Origin: Tolypeutes matacus
Lineage: Eukaryota > Chordata > Mammalia > Cingulata > Chlamyphoridae
DNA: 64,000 bases
Direction of reading: 5' to 3'
Assembly (NCBI GenBank): GCA_026826555.1
Contig: JAKSZT010038599.1
Coordinates: forward strand, 67,634 to 131,633
Below are positions 1 to 11,695 of this stretch, piece by piece. Position 1 is the stretch's first letter. Every line of letters begins with the position of its first letter. The notes under the pieces were generated by a model, which ran no database searches, was not told the DNA's origin, and saw nothing but the letters and a program-made list of their open reading frames with translations. The translations under genes and the position numbers were made by a program.

Positions 1-690
1 ATCTTGGTTTCTAAATACCATTCTCTAATAAAGGGACAAGGGATTCTTTGATAAAAGATTTATTTCAGACTGGGGCAGGGAAAATACTGTATGAGCCTGG
101 ACCATTGTGAAGTGCCAGAAAGTAAGGGAGTGTTCATCAAAGGGTGGGGGTACGTTGAAAGTGCTCAGGCGCCATCTTGATAAAGCTATGAATGTCAAAG
201 CTGGGACACTGAGCAATACAATAAACAATGATAATGATGGATTATAACCCTTAGAAAAAATACATATCCATGTTACGTAGTGATATAAACAGATAATTGA
301 ACAGATCAATAAAAGGGATGGGTGGGACAACTGTTCTTTACAGAAGAATTCAAATAAATAAACAGAGTGATTGCTAAACATAAAAAATCACCCTTAGACT
401 ACCACGCAAAAAATTGTTGCAGGCAAGACCCATTGATGGGTGATCAATATAGTGGACAAAAATTTGAGAAGGAACAAGATATTTGCATAGTCTCAAAGAA
501 ATTCCTCGAAGATAATTAATAATTACAGAGTAAAGGTAATCCCTTTACAATGAAGAAACACAGCAGATACAACTATAACCAAATGATCAAGCTTAATATA
601 AAAAGTAATAAGACAGATTGGCATTAAGTATCCCTTGTTATGATATACTCTAAGGACACCTCATCATGTCTGCGTAATCCATGCTAAAAA
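1..690. other. Unassigned AT-rich DNA
   Basis: No gene or recognised repeat is visible. An open minus-strand frame at 25-381 has no domain I recognise, no flanking splice context and a composition like its surroundings, so I treat it as chance. The stretch may be the degraded body of the old repeat whose end follows at about 700-1,060. Confidence 0.5.
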
Positions 691-699
691 TATATAACC

Positions 700-1060
700 T
701 CAACACCAGATGAACCAAAATTAAGGGATATTTTACAAAATAACTGCCCGTTAGTCTTCAAAAATGTCAGTCTTGAAAGACAGAAGGACTGAGGAACAGT
801 CATACTTGAAGGATACTAAGGGAACCTGAAATCTAAATGCAATATTGGGATTCAAGATTGGAACCTGGAACAGAGAAAGGACATTAGCAGAAAATCTGGT
901 GAAATCCAAAGAAGGTCTGTAGTTAAATTATATTATTGTACCAATGTTAATTTCTTAGTTTTGACAAATGTAATATTGTTATGTAAGACGTTAACATTAG
1001 CTGAAGGTGGGTATTACAACTTTTATGTATATTTAAATTTATTTCAAAATAAGAAATTAA
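700..1060 (+). repeat. End of an old mammalian interspersed repeat
   Basis: The text around 780-1,000 (a 'gactgaggaacagtcatac' block, 'gaaaggacattagcag', then a stretch like 'ttaatttcttagttttgac' before 'gttaacattagctga') matches a pattern I remember as recurring across mammalian genomes. I cannot name the family with certainty; an old LINE 3' end is most likely. It is diverged and non-coding. Confidence 0.45.
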
Positions 1061-3419
1061 ATAAAATAAGTTAAGCAATTTGTTATGGCCTTCTCTTATC
1101 TCCATCTCTTGTGTCTAACTCCATGTGACACCAGAGCCCCTTGCCCCCAACACACACAAATTCTAACTTTGGAGTCAAAGCCTTAATTCTGTGGTGAAGT
1201 ACATAGGGGTTAGGGAGTTGTTGAACTGTCCAGAGATATTCTGGCCCATCATAGATTCCTGAATATTCACTTTGAACTCATTCTTACCCATGGTCCCCTA
1301 GTTCTTTCAGAACACTTAGCTCCTGAATCACTTGAGGCAAACATTTGTTGCAAGATCTCTTATTAAAACAATATTTAATGCTTCCATGTTCCACTTGTGA
1401 AGATATGCTGCTACTATAGCTTTGTCCCCTAGTGTCAACCAATTACTGATTAGTAATTGCAGATCACTTTTGTACCAGTAGTTTCAAATCTTCCTATAGA
1501 GTGAGATTTTCATTCTCTCTTCCATTCAAAGGAGAATTCTTGAGTCAGGTACTGTCATTTACCCATGGTTCTCAATATTTTATTTATACTTTTAAGGGTT
1601 AGAGTCATCCCTGGTCAGCAAAATATACTAGAGACATTTTCTATATGGGGAATTGTTTTTGTTCAGAACAAAGCAAAATCATGTAGGATCTTCTTCAGAC
1701 TCATATCTAAACTTTTATATTTAAATCATATTTGAATGCCAATTTTTCAGTTGGAAGAAATATTAGCATTTGGAAAATATTCCTCAGGTTCCTTGTTTTC
1801 TGTCAATTCACCAAGAGTAAACAATTCATCCACCAATAATTAACTACTACCTTGTTGATCTACTTAGATTATTAAAATTATGCCATAAGGTTGAAAAAAA
1901 GTTCAAACTTGTATGATTGTTTCTTGATGAATCATCTAATGGTTCAGTTAAAAATAAAACCTTTTGTTTATGGCCAAACATTTAATACATAATAGAATGA
2001 ATTATATAACTCTGCAAATATTATTATATTTTGGGAAATAATGAGTAAATCCTTATATTATTAATGCTTTATCTGAAAATCTTATAAGAAAGAATGTATC
2101 TGCAAGGCCAAATTTACTTACTTTTATCAATTTAGGAAAAACTCATTTTCATTTCTGACTTTCCAAGTGAAAAGCTTACCAGGCACTCAAGAATGTGATC
2201 ATTTTCTGTGTGGGTACTGATTGACTTACCTTTCAGATCTAGGATGTTTAGCATTCTGAGGTATATAGTTCAGAGCCCACATCCCAATGTCTATAGATTT
2301 TCATTTCCTTTTACCCTAGTGCTCCATAACAATCTAAATAGCTAGAATACTTGAAAATAACAATTAACCCAAAATATTTCTGCTAGTGCTCTTTTTATAT
2401 TAACCTGGTGTGCCCTACTTGTGGTGTTGACATGGTAGGATGCTGTATTTAGCCCATGACTTTTATTGAGCTCAGCATTTTTCTAGGAGGGGAGACACGT
2501 GATAACTGAAAAATAAGTACAGAGTACAGCAAGACATATGTGAGGAAATATATTTGGAAAATTCTAAAATTGGGCTTTTCACATAGATTACCTCAAACTA
2601 GAAAATTTATAGATTAGAGTGCAAGAAATAAGCCATAGAGTGTAACTTTGACAAGATAGGAAGAAGGGTTTGGGATCATGATATAAAAGAAGTTTTTTGC
2701 CTTACAAGGAGAAAAGGGAGGTGGGAAAAGCAAATTTCTAGGCTGGGGAAAGCATTTAAAAACAGAAAGCGCAGAAGAACAGAAAGGGACTTGGGTGACA
2801 GAACAAAATTTATGGCTTCTGCTGGGTTGGCTTAGTGATGTGGGCAGGATAGTAAGTTTATTAGCAGTCTGAGAACAGCCATACTTGTAACTAGCTATTC
2901 AAGAAGATTTTAACCCCACACTGAAACTCTACAGCCAACCTGTGTAAAGTGTGTAAGTGCATCTGCCTTGAGGAAAACAGAGGGTCCCACATACCCCCGT
3001 GTGGTAAGAAAAAACAAATGAAAAGTTCTTGTGAGATGGTAGATCTAAAAGGCATGGTCTGAGCAAGAGGATTCGGTATGTGTGTGTGATTTTGAAACTG
3101 ATGTCCATCTGTGGGTCTACAGAAAGCACAGAGGCCATAGTGTCTAATGAATGAGGCAAGATAAAATAAAAATATACCATAGCCATAGACCAGAGGACAA
3201 GATGTAGCCCAGGTGCATCCCTCTATTACCAACCTGCTGTATATATACCCCATCCTTATTCTTAGTTAACATTAAGGAAGCCAGGAGAATTTGATGATGA
3301 ATAAACTTCATTTAAATCAACTTGCTGTCTGAATTGACCACACTTAAAATTGGTATTTGTTGCATTACCTTGAATTAGTAAGATGAAGTTTTAAATATTT
3401 TATACTATGTGAAAAAAGA
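1061..3419. other. Unassigned non-coding DNA
   Basis: No gene, SINE or LTR is recognised. The two overlapping minus-strand frames at 2,891-3,253 lack recognisable domains. The stretch at 2,880-3,250 is less AT-rich than its surroundings and could be an old LTR, but I could not place it. Confidence 0.5.
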
Positions 3420-3429
3420 TTCATGTGCT

Positions 3430-3468
<39 letters not shown>

Positions 3469-3645
3469 TATTTATTTATTCATTTATCCCCCCCTTACTG
3501 CTTGTGCTCGCTGGGTCAGCTAACCACGCCGTCCGGGCAGGCTTGCCTTCACCAGGAGGCCCCGGGAACCGAACCTGGGGCCTCCCATATGGTAAACGGG
3601 AGCCCTACTGATTGAGCTACAGCCGCTTCCCTTCATGTGCTAATT
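3420..3645 (-). repeat. DAS-type tRNA-derived SINE with target-site duplication
   Basis: A short retroposon on the minus strand. Reading that strand, it opens with a tRNA-like head ('gaagcggctgtggctcaat') followed by a B-box-like 'ggttcggttcc', then a tail of AT-rich tetranucleotides and a poly(A), seen here as the T-run at 3,432-3,462. The 14-bp direct repeat ttcatgtgctaatt flanks it at 3,420-3,433 and 3,632-3,645 without mismatch, which marks it as a LINE-mobilised and fairly young insertion. The family is the armadillo DAS SINE as I remember it (tRNA-Ala related). A plus-strand frame over it is a by-product. Confidence 0.85.
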
Positions 3646-4313
3646 AATTTGAGCTAAGTTATAGAAAAACAGTTTTATTTACAACATGGGAATATTGTGT
3701 TGTGATTGAATATGATAATCACATTTATGAATTCAAAAAACACCTTTAGAAATAAAAATTAAGAATTTTATTTTAGCAATGTTAAAGCTAAGCATTTGAA
3801 ACTTTGTAGCATAAAATATGTTAAGTTTTACCCAGATTTTTCCTTAGGGGAACATTAAATTATCTGTGATTGAAATATGGTCTCAGTAATAGACAATGTT
3901 TGAATTTGTTTTATATTTGAAACAGATGTCTTTCAATAACTTTTTTCCCACAGTATTTAACACAATATATGAAACAAGTGATATGTTTTATTTATATAAA
4001 TAAAATTATCTGTAACAACACTGCATTGTTCTCTATTTTATCAACGTTATTTAGTGTTTAACAAAGATTCATTATGTCGGTGACCATCATGAAATCATGG
4101 AATCTCTGCCTAAAGTAAGAATTTATTTCTTTTTGCATATATTGTTTCCTTTGGCAATATCACTCACATCTGAAACAGTGATGAATCAGTACCATGTCAA
4201 GGACAGTATAAATGTTCTTATGAAGTTAAGAATGTCTGAGAATCTGTTTTTTTTTTTTTTTAAGGATTTCCCTATAAATATGAACATTGATAGGATATAG
4301 CTTCAGTTACTAA
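3646..4313. other. Unassigned AT-rich DNA
   Basis: No recognisable feature apart from a T-run near 4,246-4,261. The open frame at 4,097-4,300 reads through that T-run and is not supported as a gene. Confidence 0.5.
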
Positions 4314-4322
4314 GAAAACTAT

Positions 4323-4353
<31 letters not shown>

Positions 4354-4555
4354 TTATTATTATTTTTAAAGATTTTATTTATTTATTCATTTATCCCTCC
4401 ATTGCTGCTTGTGCTCGCTGGGTCAGCTAACCATGCCGCACGGGCGGGCTTGCCTTCACCAGGAGGCCCCAGGAACCAAACCTGGGGCCTCCCATATGGT
4501 AAACCGGAGCCCTACTGATTGAGCCACAGCCGCTTCCCGAAAACTTTTTATTTAA
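4314..4555 (-). repeat. DAS-type tRNA-derived SINE, second copy
   Basis: Nearly the same body as the SINE at 3.4 kb and in the same orientation, with a TTTA repeat tract (4,321-4,352) in its tail region. Flanks read gaaaactatttattt and gaaaactttttattt, a probable 15-bp target-site duplication with one mismatch that partly merges with the tail repeat. The two copies lie only about 700 bp apart but have different flanks, so they are independent insertions rather than a duplication of the locus. Confidence 0.82.
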
Positions 4556-5020
4556 ATAATTAGTGAGCACTGTAGTTAACAGCTAGATTTCTTTTGGGAG
4601 TGTGAAGGAACCTCTCTCCTTTGGGATTAGAAAATGTCTCCTTGAAAACTTAATTTATTCAGTCTGTTCCTGTGGAGACATCATACAATTAAAATCTTAA
4701 CCATCTCTCTTTCTGTCTTGGGAGTACAAGGCAGTAAAACTAGGAGCAGTTCTGAGAGGTGGTTTCTTAAAGAAGAGATTCTTTGACTTTCCTACTTATA
4801 CTTTGATGCCCCTCTAGCAATGAAAAAGGAAAAACACTAAAAACAAAAATCAGTTTCTATAAAGAAAGAGGCTTTGAAAATAACCCTTGGAAAAAAACCG
4901 ACAATATGTGGAACCATATTTCAATCTAGTGATATTTATAAGAGTCATTGATGCTTCTGGGGAGTTATAAGAGCCCAATGAATAAGAGGACTCCATTTTT
5001 ATCTGTTCTGGTTCTGAATC

Positions 5021-5059
<39 letters not shown>

Positions 5060-5222
5060 TGTGCAACCAAGCTGCTTATAATTTGAATTTCTGGATCCAG
5101 CAATGCCAGAAGTCACCTCTACCTCTCAACTTCCTGGTTGTATAAAACCAATAAATCTCCCATTTATCTATTTTATTTTGGCTTATTGCAGTTTAAATTA
5201 ATGTTTTGAAATATGTAAGATT
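4556..5222. other. Unassigned DNA with a GA microsatellite
   Basis: Apart from the (GA)n tract at about 5,024-5,057 nothing is recognised. Open frames on both strands at 4,850-5,145 run through the GA tract and are simple-repeat products. Confidence 0.5.
5024..5057. repeat. (GA)n microsatellite
   Basis: An uninterrupted dinucleotide GA run of about 16 units, bounded by 'caagaaa' and 'gaaattg'. It is likely polymorphic in length. Confidence 0.95.
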
Positions 5223-5225
5223 TAA

Positions 5226-5425
5226 TATTGTGTGATGGAAAGAAAAGGCAATGGATTAAGAGTTAAAACATCTGGGTACTAGTCCTGGCTCTGCTATTTA
5301 TTATTTATGTGATCTTTTGCAAGTCACTTATTCATTCTGAACGTGTTTCCTTATTTAATGTGAGAAAGGCAACCATACTTTTATACCTCACAATATTTGT
5401 GGTGGAGTCAAATGCAATAAAATTG
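5226..5425 (+). repeat. MIR SINE
   Basis: A diverged tRNA-derived mammalian SINE in the forward direction. The diagnostic order is visible: 'gggtactagtcctggctctg', 'cttttgcaagtcactt', a 'gtttccttatttaatgtgag' segment, then 'tacctcacaatatttgtggtgg'. This is the old MIR core found in all mammals and is inert. Confidence 0.75.
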
Positions 5426-7135
5426 GTTGAAATGTGATGATGGGCTCTGTCAGACCCAATGGTATACTCTTTCAATGCTGCTGCAGAGGGCATGTGGGTA
5501 CACATCTGTGTAAAAGGGAAGTCCTAATGAGGCTGTACAGTGGTGTATCTACACTCCTTGTAAATGCAAGTTTTATTTGCTTGGCAACACTGCCTTTTTG
5601 CTCTCCAATGTTCAAAAGTGCCTTTCTATTTTGAATGTCTTTTGCCTAAAGAAAACCATTAACCCTGAATCATTAACCCACAACCTACTTTTCTGTTTCC
5701 TTGGAAGTTCCCAGTTTTCAGTGCAGGAAAAGTGAGATTCATCAGTACTAATTCTCTGTAAGTATTTGTGATGACAATTCATTTACAGATTTGAGCCTTC
5801 CATGATCTTGAAGCCTCCAATCTGTGTAACTGTTGAATGTGCTATCTCCAGACTAGAAAAGGTCAGAGAGCTCTTGGGGCACAAGCGAAATAATGGAATT
5901 AATGAATTACCCAGCAGTTAGGTTGCATATTTCACCTTAAGTGTATAATGTTATTTTGTTAGTTCAGTTACATAGCTGGTCAAGCCATTGCATTACTCAG
6001 TCATATTTGATGCCCTAATTGATTAATGTGCTTAGGCAAATGGCAAAGCTGGTTACCCAGTATAAGTAATCTTTAAAGAACTATATTTTCCTCAAATTCC
6101 AGACATTTACAAATATTCCTGAAATTATTTGGACTTTTGATCTTCATAAAGAATTTATGTATATCCTAGCCTAAGGAAAAGGCCATCTATAACCCATTGG
6201 GAATGCACCTCAACATGTACTGTATCATGCACTTCAGAGAACCAATTTATACTGTAAATGGATTTTGGTAATCAAACAAATTTTTTAATTTTTAAATGAA
6301 ATCTGAACTTTAAAACTTTTCTCATGGACATTTTGTTTTCTTTTTCACACATACAGAAAAGACTGATATTTTAGATTGAATTGCTGATAATTTCCAAAAT
6401 CTTGTTGCCACTGATATTTCTTCCCAAAATATTACAATTGGCCCAAAGATATTAAGAAAGTAAAGTCATAGGGCTTAATAAAAGTAAATATCTTGGGGAC
6501 AATTTCCTATCATAAACATCATAACTATTAAATGCCTAAGATTTCCTCACTGCTGTGCTTCCCTAAAAATAACCTTGAAAATTATGACTTTCAGAATTTT
6601 TACTTTTTTTCTTTTACAAGAGAAAAACAAAAACACAACTTTGTAAATAAGTATTTCTTAAGGTTTAACAAGATATGTGTTAGCATTTCCCTGATGACCG
6701 TAGCAAGACATATGTGAGTTTATTAAGCATGTTGGGAAAAAAATTACCTTTAATAATATTTATGGATAAGTTATGGTATTATATTAATGAAAAATTCTGC
6801 ATTACATTATGAATTCTGCTTTGAGAAATTCCTTATTTTCTCCCATATTTCTGTGCATATTTAATTAACAGGTTATATTTTAGCATTTTCCTTCCAAAAT
6901 CTAATAGCTCATTTCAAATACTCTCTTTAAATACTCCTTCCTGGTACAGTGTAGCCAGAAAAGTAACCTGGTGTCTTAGATTAAGAGGGAGTTGAAGAGA
7001 TCATTTAGAGCACCTCTGATTTTTAACTGTAGTAGATCCTATGTCCCAGAGGGATTTAATGACATGTCCTTCATTAGTTAATAGCTGCAAAAGATCTGAA
7101 CTCAAGCTTTCCCCACATCCTGTCTGGTGTCCTTT
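5426..7135. other. Unassigned DNA, possible conserved block near 5.86-6.08 kb
   Basis: No repeat or gene is recognised. Part of it, roughly 5,860-6,080, has a non-repetitive mixed composition with several ATTA/TAAT cores ('ggaattaatgaattaccc', 'ctaattgattaatg') that could be a conserved non-coding element. That is an inference from composition only. The open frame at 5,434-5,634 has no recognisable domain. Confidence 0.4.
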
Positions 7136-7159
7136 CCATTAAATTAAATAATTTAAAAG

Positions 7160-7860
7160 AATGATGTTTGTGGCATTTTGAGATTATTTTATGAATTCCA
7201 AAAAGAGAAAGATTATGTTTGTAAACTAATCTATTCCTCTGGGTGTGATACCCTTTGATTGCATCAAACACAGTTGAGGGACCTTTGATTAGATTAACTG
7301 TTAAGATTGTTTTAGGGATTTTTGATTTAACTACTTCAGAAGGCATGACTCAAGTTGAATCCCCACCCCTTGCTGGGTCTGACATAAATGAACACTCACC
7401 CAGACAGACATAAGAAGAGAAACCCTGTCATTTTTGATTCTGCCATGTGAAAGAAAGAGGAAGACCCAAATGGCTGAGGTCCAGGGGAGAGATGAACCAT
7501 ATGCCTGAGAGCTTGCAGCTGACCTTGAGAAGAGAGCAGAACAGCCCAGACTGATATAGGAAGCCCTAAAAGCCAAGTGCTATGCCAGCCCACAGCTGAA
7601 ATCATGAAGAAAGCGGAGCAGTTGCACATTAAAGAGGACTCCCAGAGCGGAAGGAGAAAACTGGGCAGAGATCAACAGCCATCTTGCTTCACCACATGGC
7701 AGCACACTGGGATCAACAGTAGCTGACTTTGGTGAGAAAGCATCTCTGCTGATTTGGACTTTGAGCTGTAAGCTTTTATGCCCAAATAAATCCCCAGTAT
7801 AAAAGCCAAAAGCTTTCTTGTAGTTTGCACTGGCACCCCTTTGGCAGACTAAAACAGCTA
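7160..7860 (+). repeat. ERVL-type LTR
   Basis: A long terminal repeat read forward. Its early part ('attatgtttgtaaactaatc', 'ctctgggtgtgataccc') recurs almost unchanged at 24,441-24,480, where it follows an ERVL-like pol region, so the family assignment comes from within the window. Its end has 'gccatcttgcttcaccacat', 'gtagctgactttggtgagaa', the polyadenylation signal in 'cccaaataaatcccc' and the terminal 'ggcagactaaaaca'. No internal region is attached, so it is a solo LTR. Several minus-strand frames across it are not genes. Confidence 0.72.
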
Positions 7861-7944
7861 TACTCAAATTTTATAGTATATTAAGGAAATAAGCTAAATA
7901 TACAGTTTTCTTGAAATAAAAATGAATTTTATCTTTTAAAAAAA

Positions 7945-8140
7945 AATGAACTTGCTTAACCACGTGGCAACACACCAGGATCAACAGTAGCTGACCTTGG
8001 TGAGAAAACATCTCTGATTGATACCTTGAGTTAGACTTTTCACAGCCTGGGAAATGCAAGCTTTTATCCCAAATAAATACTCTTTGTAAAAGTTAACATT
8101 TCTGGTACTTTTCATTGGCAGCCCTTTGGCAGACAAAGAC
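7945..8140 (+). repeat. Second ERVL-type LTR tail
   Basis: Repeats the last quarter of the preceding LTR in the same direction: 'accacgtggcaacacacc', 'gtagctgaccttggtgagaa', a 'cccaaataaatactc' signal and 'ggcagacaaagaca'. Only the 3' part is present. It may be a separate insertion or a remnant of a tandem arrangement. Confidence 0.68.
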
Positions 8141-8560
8141 AATATTTAAAAGCTTTCTTCAAGTATAAACCTGTTTAAAATCTTTTTTGGGTATAACTCA
8201 GTTAAATACTCATGGGCCAATGGAAGGACAGGTTTGTATCTCAACAAGGTTTTAGTTCCTAGAAGGGGAAAGAACTGAATTGAATGAAATACTGAAAGAA
8301 TAATATAACCTTTTTTCTTTCATAAAGTTTTCCTGTAGTCACTTGGTCTGGGAAGATGAGGTTTAAATACCTGTATAAATATGAGTGGATATGGGCTGAT
8401 TCAACTTTGTGGCTAATAATGAAAGCAATGCTATCCCTTAGTTGTCAAAACAATTTTTCTACTTAATTATTTGTAATGAACATCAATTAATCCACATAAG
8501 GCTGCTAGAGTAAGAAAGCACATGGAGATTAAGAAAAAAGAAACTCAAGTGTGAATTTAG
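8141..8560. other. Unassigned non-coding DNA
   Basis: No repeat or gene is recognised between the LTR tail and the L1 to the right; the last bases may already belong to the L1. Confidence 0.5.
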
Positions 8561-8579
8561 AGTAATTTTCATTTTTAGA

Positions 8580-9195
8580 GGAAGATATATTTATCCATTC
8601 ATGTATACATTTGGAGATATCTATGGTTATAATCATATGCATTTTTATACACTTGGAACTTAGAATATGGATAACACCTGCTTTTCCACATACTAATAGA
8701 AGAAATGGCTAAGGAAAGGGAACAAATTAAAACTTCAGAGGAAAAAGAATTTGGAACAACTAATCAAAGAAGTTCAAACAAATCAATTCAAGGAGATGAA
8801 AGAAAATAAGGACATAGAGTCAAAGTATATTTAAGAAGACAATGTGTAAGATAAAGAAGAATTTGAAAATTTAAATCGAAACAACAGAAATTAAAGGGTG
8901 AAAGGCACAATGATAGAGATTAAAAATACACTAGAGGCATACAACAACAGATAAGAACAGGTAGAAGAAAGAATCTTTGAACTAGAAGACAGGCCAATTG
9001 AAATCACACAATCAGAAGAACAGAGAAATGAATAGAAAATATTGAGCAATATCTCAGGGATTTGAGTGACAGCATGAAACATACAAAGATATCCATCATG
9101 GGTGTCTCAGAAGGAGAAGAGAAGGGAAAAGAAAGAATATTTGAGGAAATAATGCCTGAACATTTTCCAACTTTTATGAAAGACATTTATATATA
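8580..9195 (+). mobile_element. L1 retrotransposon, ORF1 first part (decayed)
   Basis: Forward remains of an old LINE-1 ORF1. The coiled-coil part shows as runs of Glu/Lys/Asn codons from about 8,690. The conserved stretch before the RNA-binding domain is clear at about 9,090-9,125, where the frame reads SIMGVSEGEEK. Several stop codons interrupt it. At about 9,195, within 'acatttatatata', it is cut by inserted DNA and resumes at about 11,693. Old L1 of the L1M/HAL1-like type is the best match. Confidence 0.75.
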
Positions 9196-9800
9196 GGTTG
9201 ATGGAAGGCATGAGGGAAAGGATGCACCTGGGGCAGGCTTACAGGGAGTATGTGATTGTTCATCCTGTCATAGTGCATTGTATCAGTGGGTGGAGACCCA
9301 CACAATGAATGGGAAGGTGTTGGACTCCTATCCTGGGGAGTTCTATAAGTTATCAAATAGAGGGGTGGGAATCTCTTGAGAGCATAGGCAGTGCCTAATA
9401 GAGAAGGACCAGCCAGTATATTAAGCCCTCAGTGTTGCAAGTAACTATGAATTCTGTTTTCAAAGAGTGAAACTTGGTGGTTGCCATGGGCCCTGAGGAG
9501 AGGAGGAGGGAGGAATAGAATACATGGAACATGGCCCCATGATCTTGCAATGATGGATACAGGCCATGTTAAATTTCATCAAAATTTATAAATTGTATGG
9601 CCCAAAATTTAAGCCATAAAGTAAATCATTGACCATGTTTAGTAGCAATGTTCAATATTTGTACATCAATTGTAACAAATATACCACCCACATGTAAAAT
9701 GTTATTAATAAGGGAAAGGGAGAAAGGGGGAAAATGTTGGGTGTATGTAAATCTCCTATATTTTGTACATGAGTTTTTTGTATCTTAAAGCTGCTTTGAA
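9196..9800 (+). mobile_element. Family X retroelement, copy A
   Basis: Non-coding copy of a recurrent family in this window. Shared landmarks are 'cagtgggtggagacccaca' (also at 35.38 kb on the minus strand and, diverged, at 10.18 kb), 'atacaggccat' and 'catcaattgtaacaaat', which appear in the same order in copy B. It lacks the roughly 900-bp middle section of copy B. It lies inside an L1 ORF1. No reading frame is shared between copies. Possibly the 3' end of a lineage-specific L1, or a non-autonomous element moved by L1. Confidence 0.6.
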
Positions 9801-10030
9801 GATAAAATGAGAAAAATAAGACACTGGAGGAATAAATGTCACTGTACATACAAGACAACAGATTGTAAAGTGATGAAAGATATAATGTCAAAATTAATTT
9901 TTAAAATTTTATTTTTTATTATTTCAAATTCTTTTTAATTTTTTGTATTTTATTTGTCATTTTTAAAACTCTCATTATTATTTCATTTTCTTATTTTATT
10001 TGGTTATTTTGTTGGCTTCATTTTTGAAGA
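9801..10030. other. AT-rich spacer between family X copies
   Basis: A T/A-rich stretch (9,890-10,020) between copies A and B. It probably belongs to the 5' part of copy B or to a truncated third element; no landmark decides. Confidence 0.4.
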
Positions 10031-11600
10031 AGTTTTGGATCACAGAAGGTTTACAACCATGTCAGGGGAGGATCATTGGTGTGGGTTGTCAGTGATGGTG
10101 GATGCATGGGAGGAGGATCACCTGGGACATACCTCTAAGGCATATGAAAGAGTTCAAGTTTTCGTGGGGCATTGTCACAGTGGGTGGAGAGCCACACATT
10201 GACCGAAAGAATATCCAATTCCCATCCTGGGGATTTCTGCCACATTCTCTAATGTGACAGCAAGAATCCCCTGAGTACAGAGGCAGTGATTAATGAAGAA
10301 GGGTGGACCATTGATGGACCCTTGATATTGATGACTTGTACTTATGAACCTTTTCTTTTGAGATTCAAACTTAGCCTAGTATTATAGGTTGCCTAAGATT
10401 TATCTGCTGAGACACTTATTGTTGCTCAAAAGTGGTCTCTTTCTAAGCCAAACCCAGCATATAAATGCATTAACCTCCCCCTCCCCACGCCCCTCCCCCC
10501 AGTGTGATACATGACTCTTAGGGATGAGTCTCCCTGGCAACAAAAGATTACCACCAAGTACCAACTAGCAATGCAGCTGGAAAAAGACCTTGACTCAAAA
10601 GGAGAAAGGGAAGAGACAAATGATTTTATATTGCTAAGAGATTTCAAAGTGAGTTGGGAGGTCATTCCAGAGGTGATGCTTATGCATGTCTCGGCAGGAT
10701 CTCATTGCCACAGTAAATATTGCTTCAAATAGCAGGTCTCCTAAGAGCTCTGGAAACATCTAGACACTATAAGCAGGGTGACAGCTCAGGAGTTTGACGC
10801 CCTGCCAGTGGGCCCTATTTTGGAATAGGTTGGACTCAGTTGTGGTTTTCCTACACATGCTTTTTCTGCCCCTTATATTTGAACCTATAGTTAGTACTAG
10901 AGTTGATAGGTTTATGTCCAAGAGACTTAAATCTCTGGGCCCTGAACCTCAACAGAGTTGCAAAATCTACTCTCCAGTTTATTGGACTCACCCAGGACAA
11001 CTAACAAGGAGATGATGATGGACAATGACCACCCCAAGCAACAGAGAGCGTCTACAACTGCATGCAATATAGTCCCATCCATCTGCCCCATGGAATCTAT
11101 GCCCCTCTTAATTAGAGGTGGAGTGGGCATCACCATCCCTGAATCCTCAGGATTGTGGAATGAATGATAGACTACAGTAGATTTACTGTTATTCTACTAT
11201 AGACTTATTTTGAGTCTAGCAAAGGCAGAACTTCTATTGTTGATGTGGAGGCAGTGGCCACCGGAGGTTCTGAGGGGAGGGAGAGGGGAAAAATAGGTGT
11301 AATATGGGGGCATTTTTGGGATATTGGAATTGTCCTGAATGACATTTCAGTGAAAGATACAGGCCATTATATACTTGTCATAACTTACAAAATTGTGTGG
11401 GAGAGAGTTTAAACTGTAATGTAAACTATAATCATCACATAGTGGCAATGCTCCAATATGCTTTCATCAATTGAAACAAATGTACTACACTAATGAAGGA
11501 TGTTGTTAATGTGAGAAAGTGTGGGAAGGGTAGGGAGTGGGGCATATGGGAATCCCCTACATTTTTTATCTAACATTTATGTAATCTAAGTATCTTTAAA
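10031..11600 (+). mobile_element. Family X retroelement, copy B (longest)
   Basis: The longest copy, about 1.6 kb plus an AT tail. In order it has the 'gtgggtggagagccacaca' landmark, a C-rich tract at 10,480-10,500, a middle part ('ccctattttggaataggttg', 'gagtgggcatcacc') that recurs at 53,200-53,596, and a 3' part ('gaggcagtggccaccgg', 'gtgggagagagttta', 'gaatccccta', 'taatctaagtatcttt') that recurs diverged at 12,640-12,990. Short open frames exist on both strands, but none is shared with other copies. It sits inside the L1 ORF1 together with copy A. Confidence 0.62.
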
Positions 11601-11602
<2 letters not shown>

Positions 11603-11643
<41 letters not shown>

Positions 11644-11653
11644 NNNNNNNNNN

Positions 11654-11693
<40 letters not shown>
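11603..11693. repeat. (AT)n tract with assembly gap
   Basis: An AT dinucleotide run at the 3' end of family X copy B. Ten Ns at 11,644-11,653 interrupt it, so the true length is unknown and the run may be collapsed. Copy C has a shorter AT run at the homologous position. Confidence 0.95.

Positions 11694-11695
<2 letters not shown>

Noticed and set aside
3460..3632. tRNA gene
   Set aside because: A and B box-like motifs belong to a SINE with poly(A) tail and target-site duplication; no cloverleaf with an intact acceptor stem is evident.
7396..7629. Minus-strand frames of 77-95 codons near 7.3-7.9 kb
   Set aside because: All are antisense to an ERVL-type LTR.
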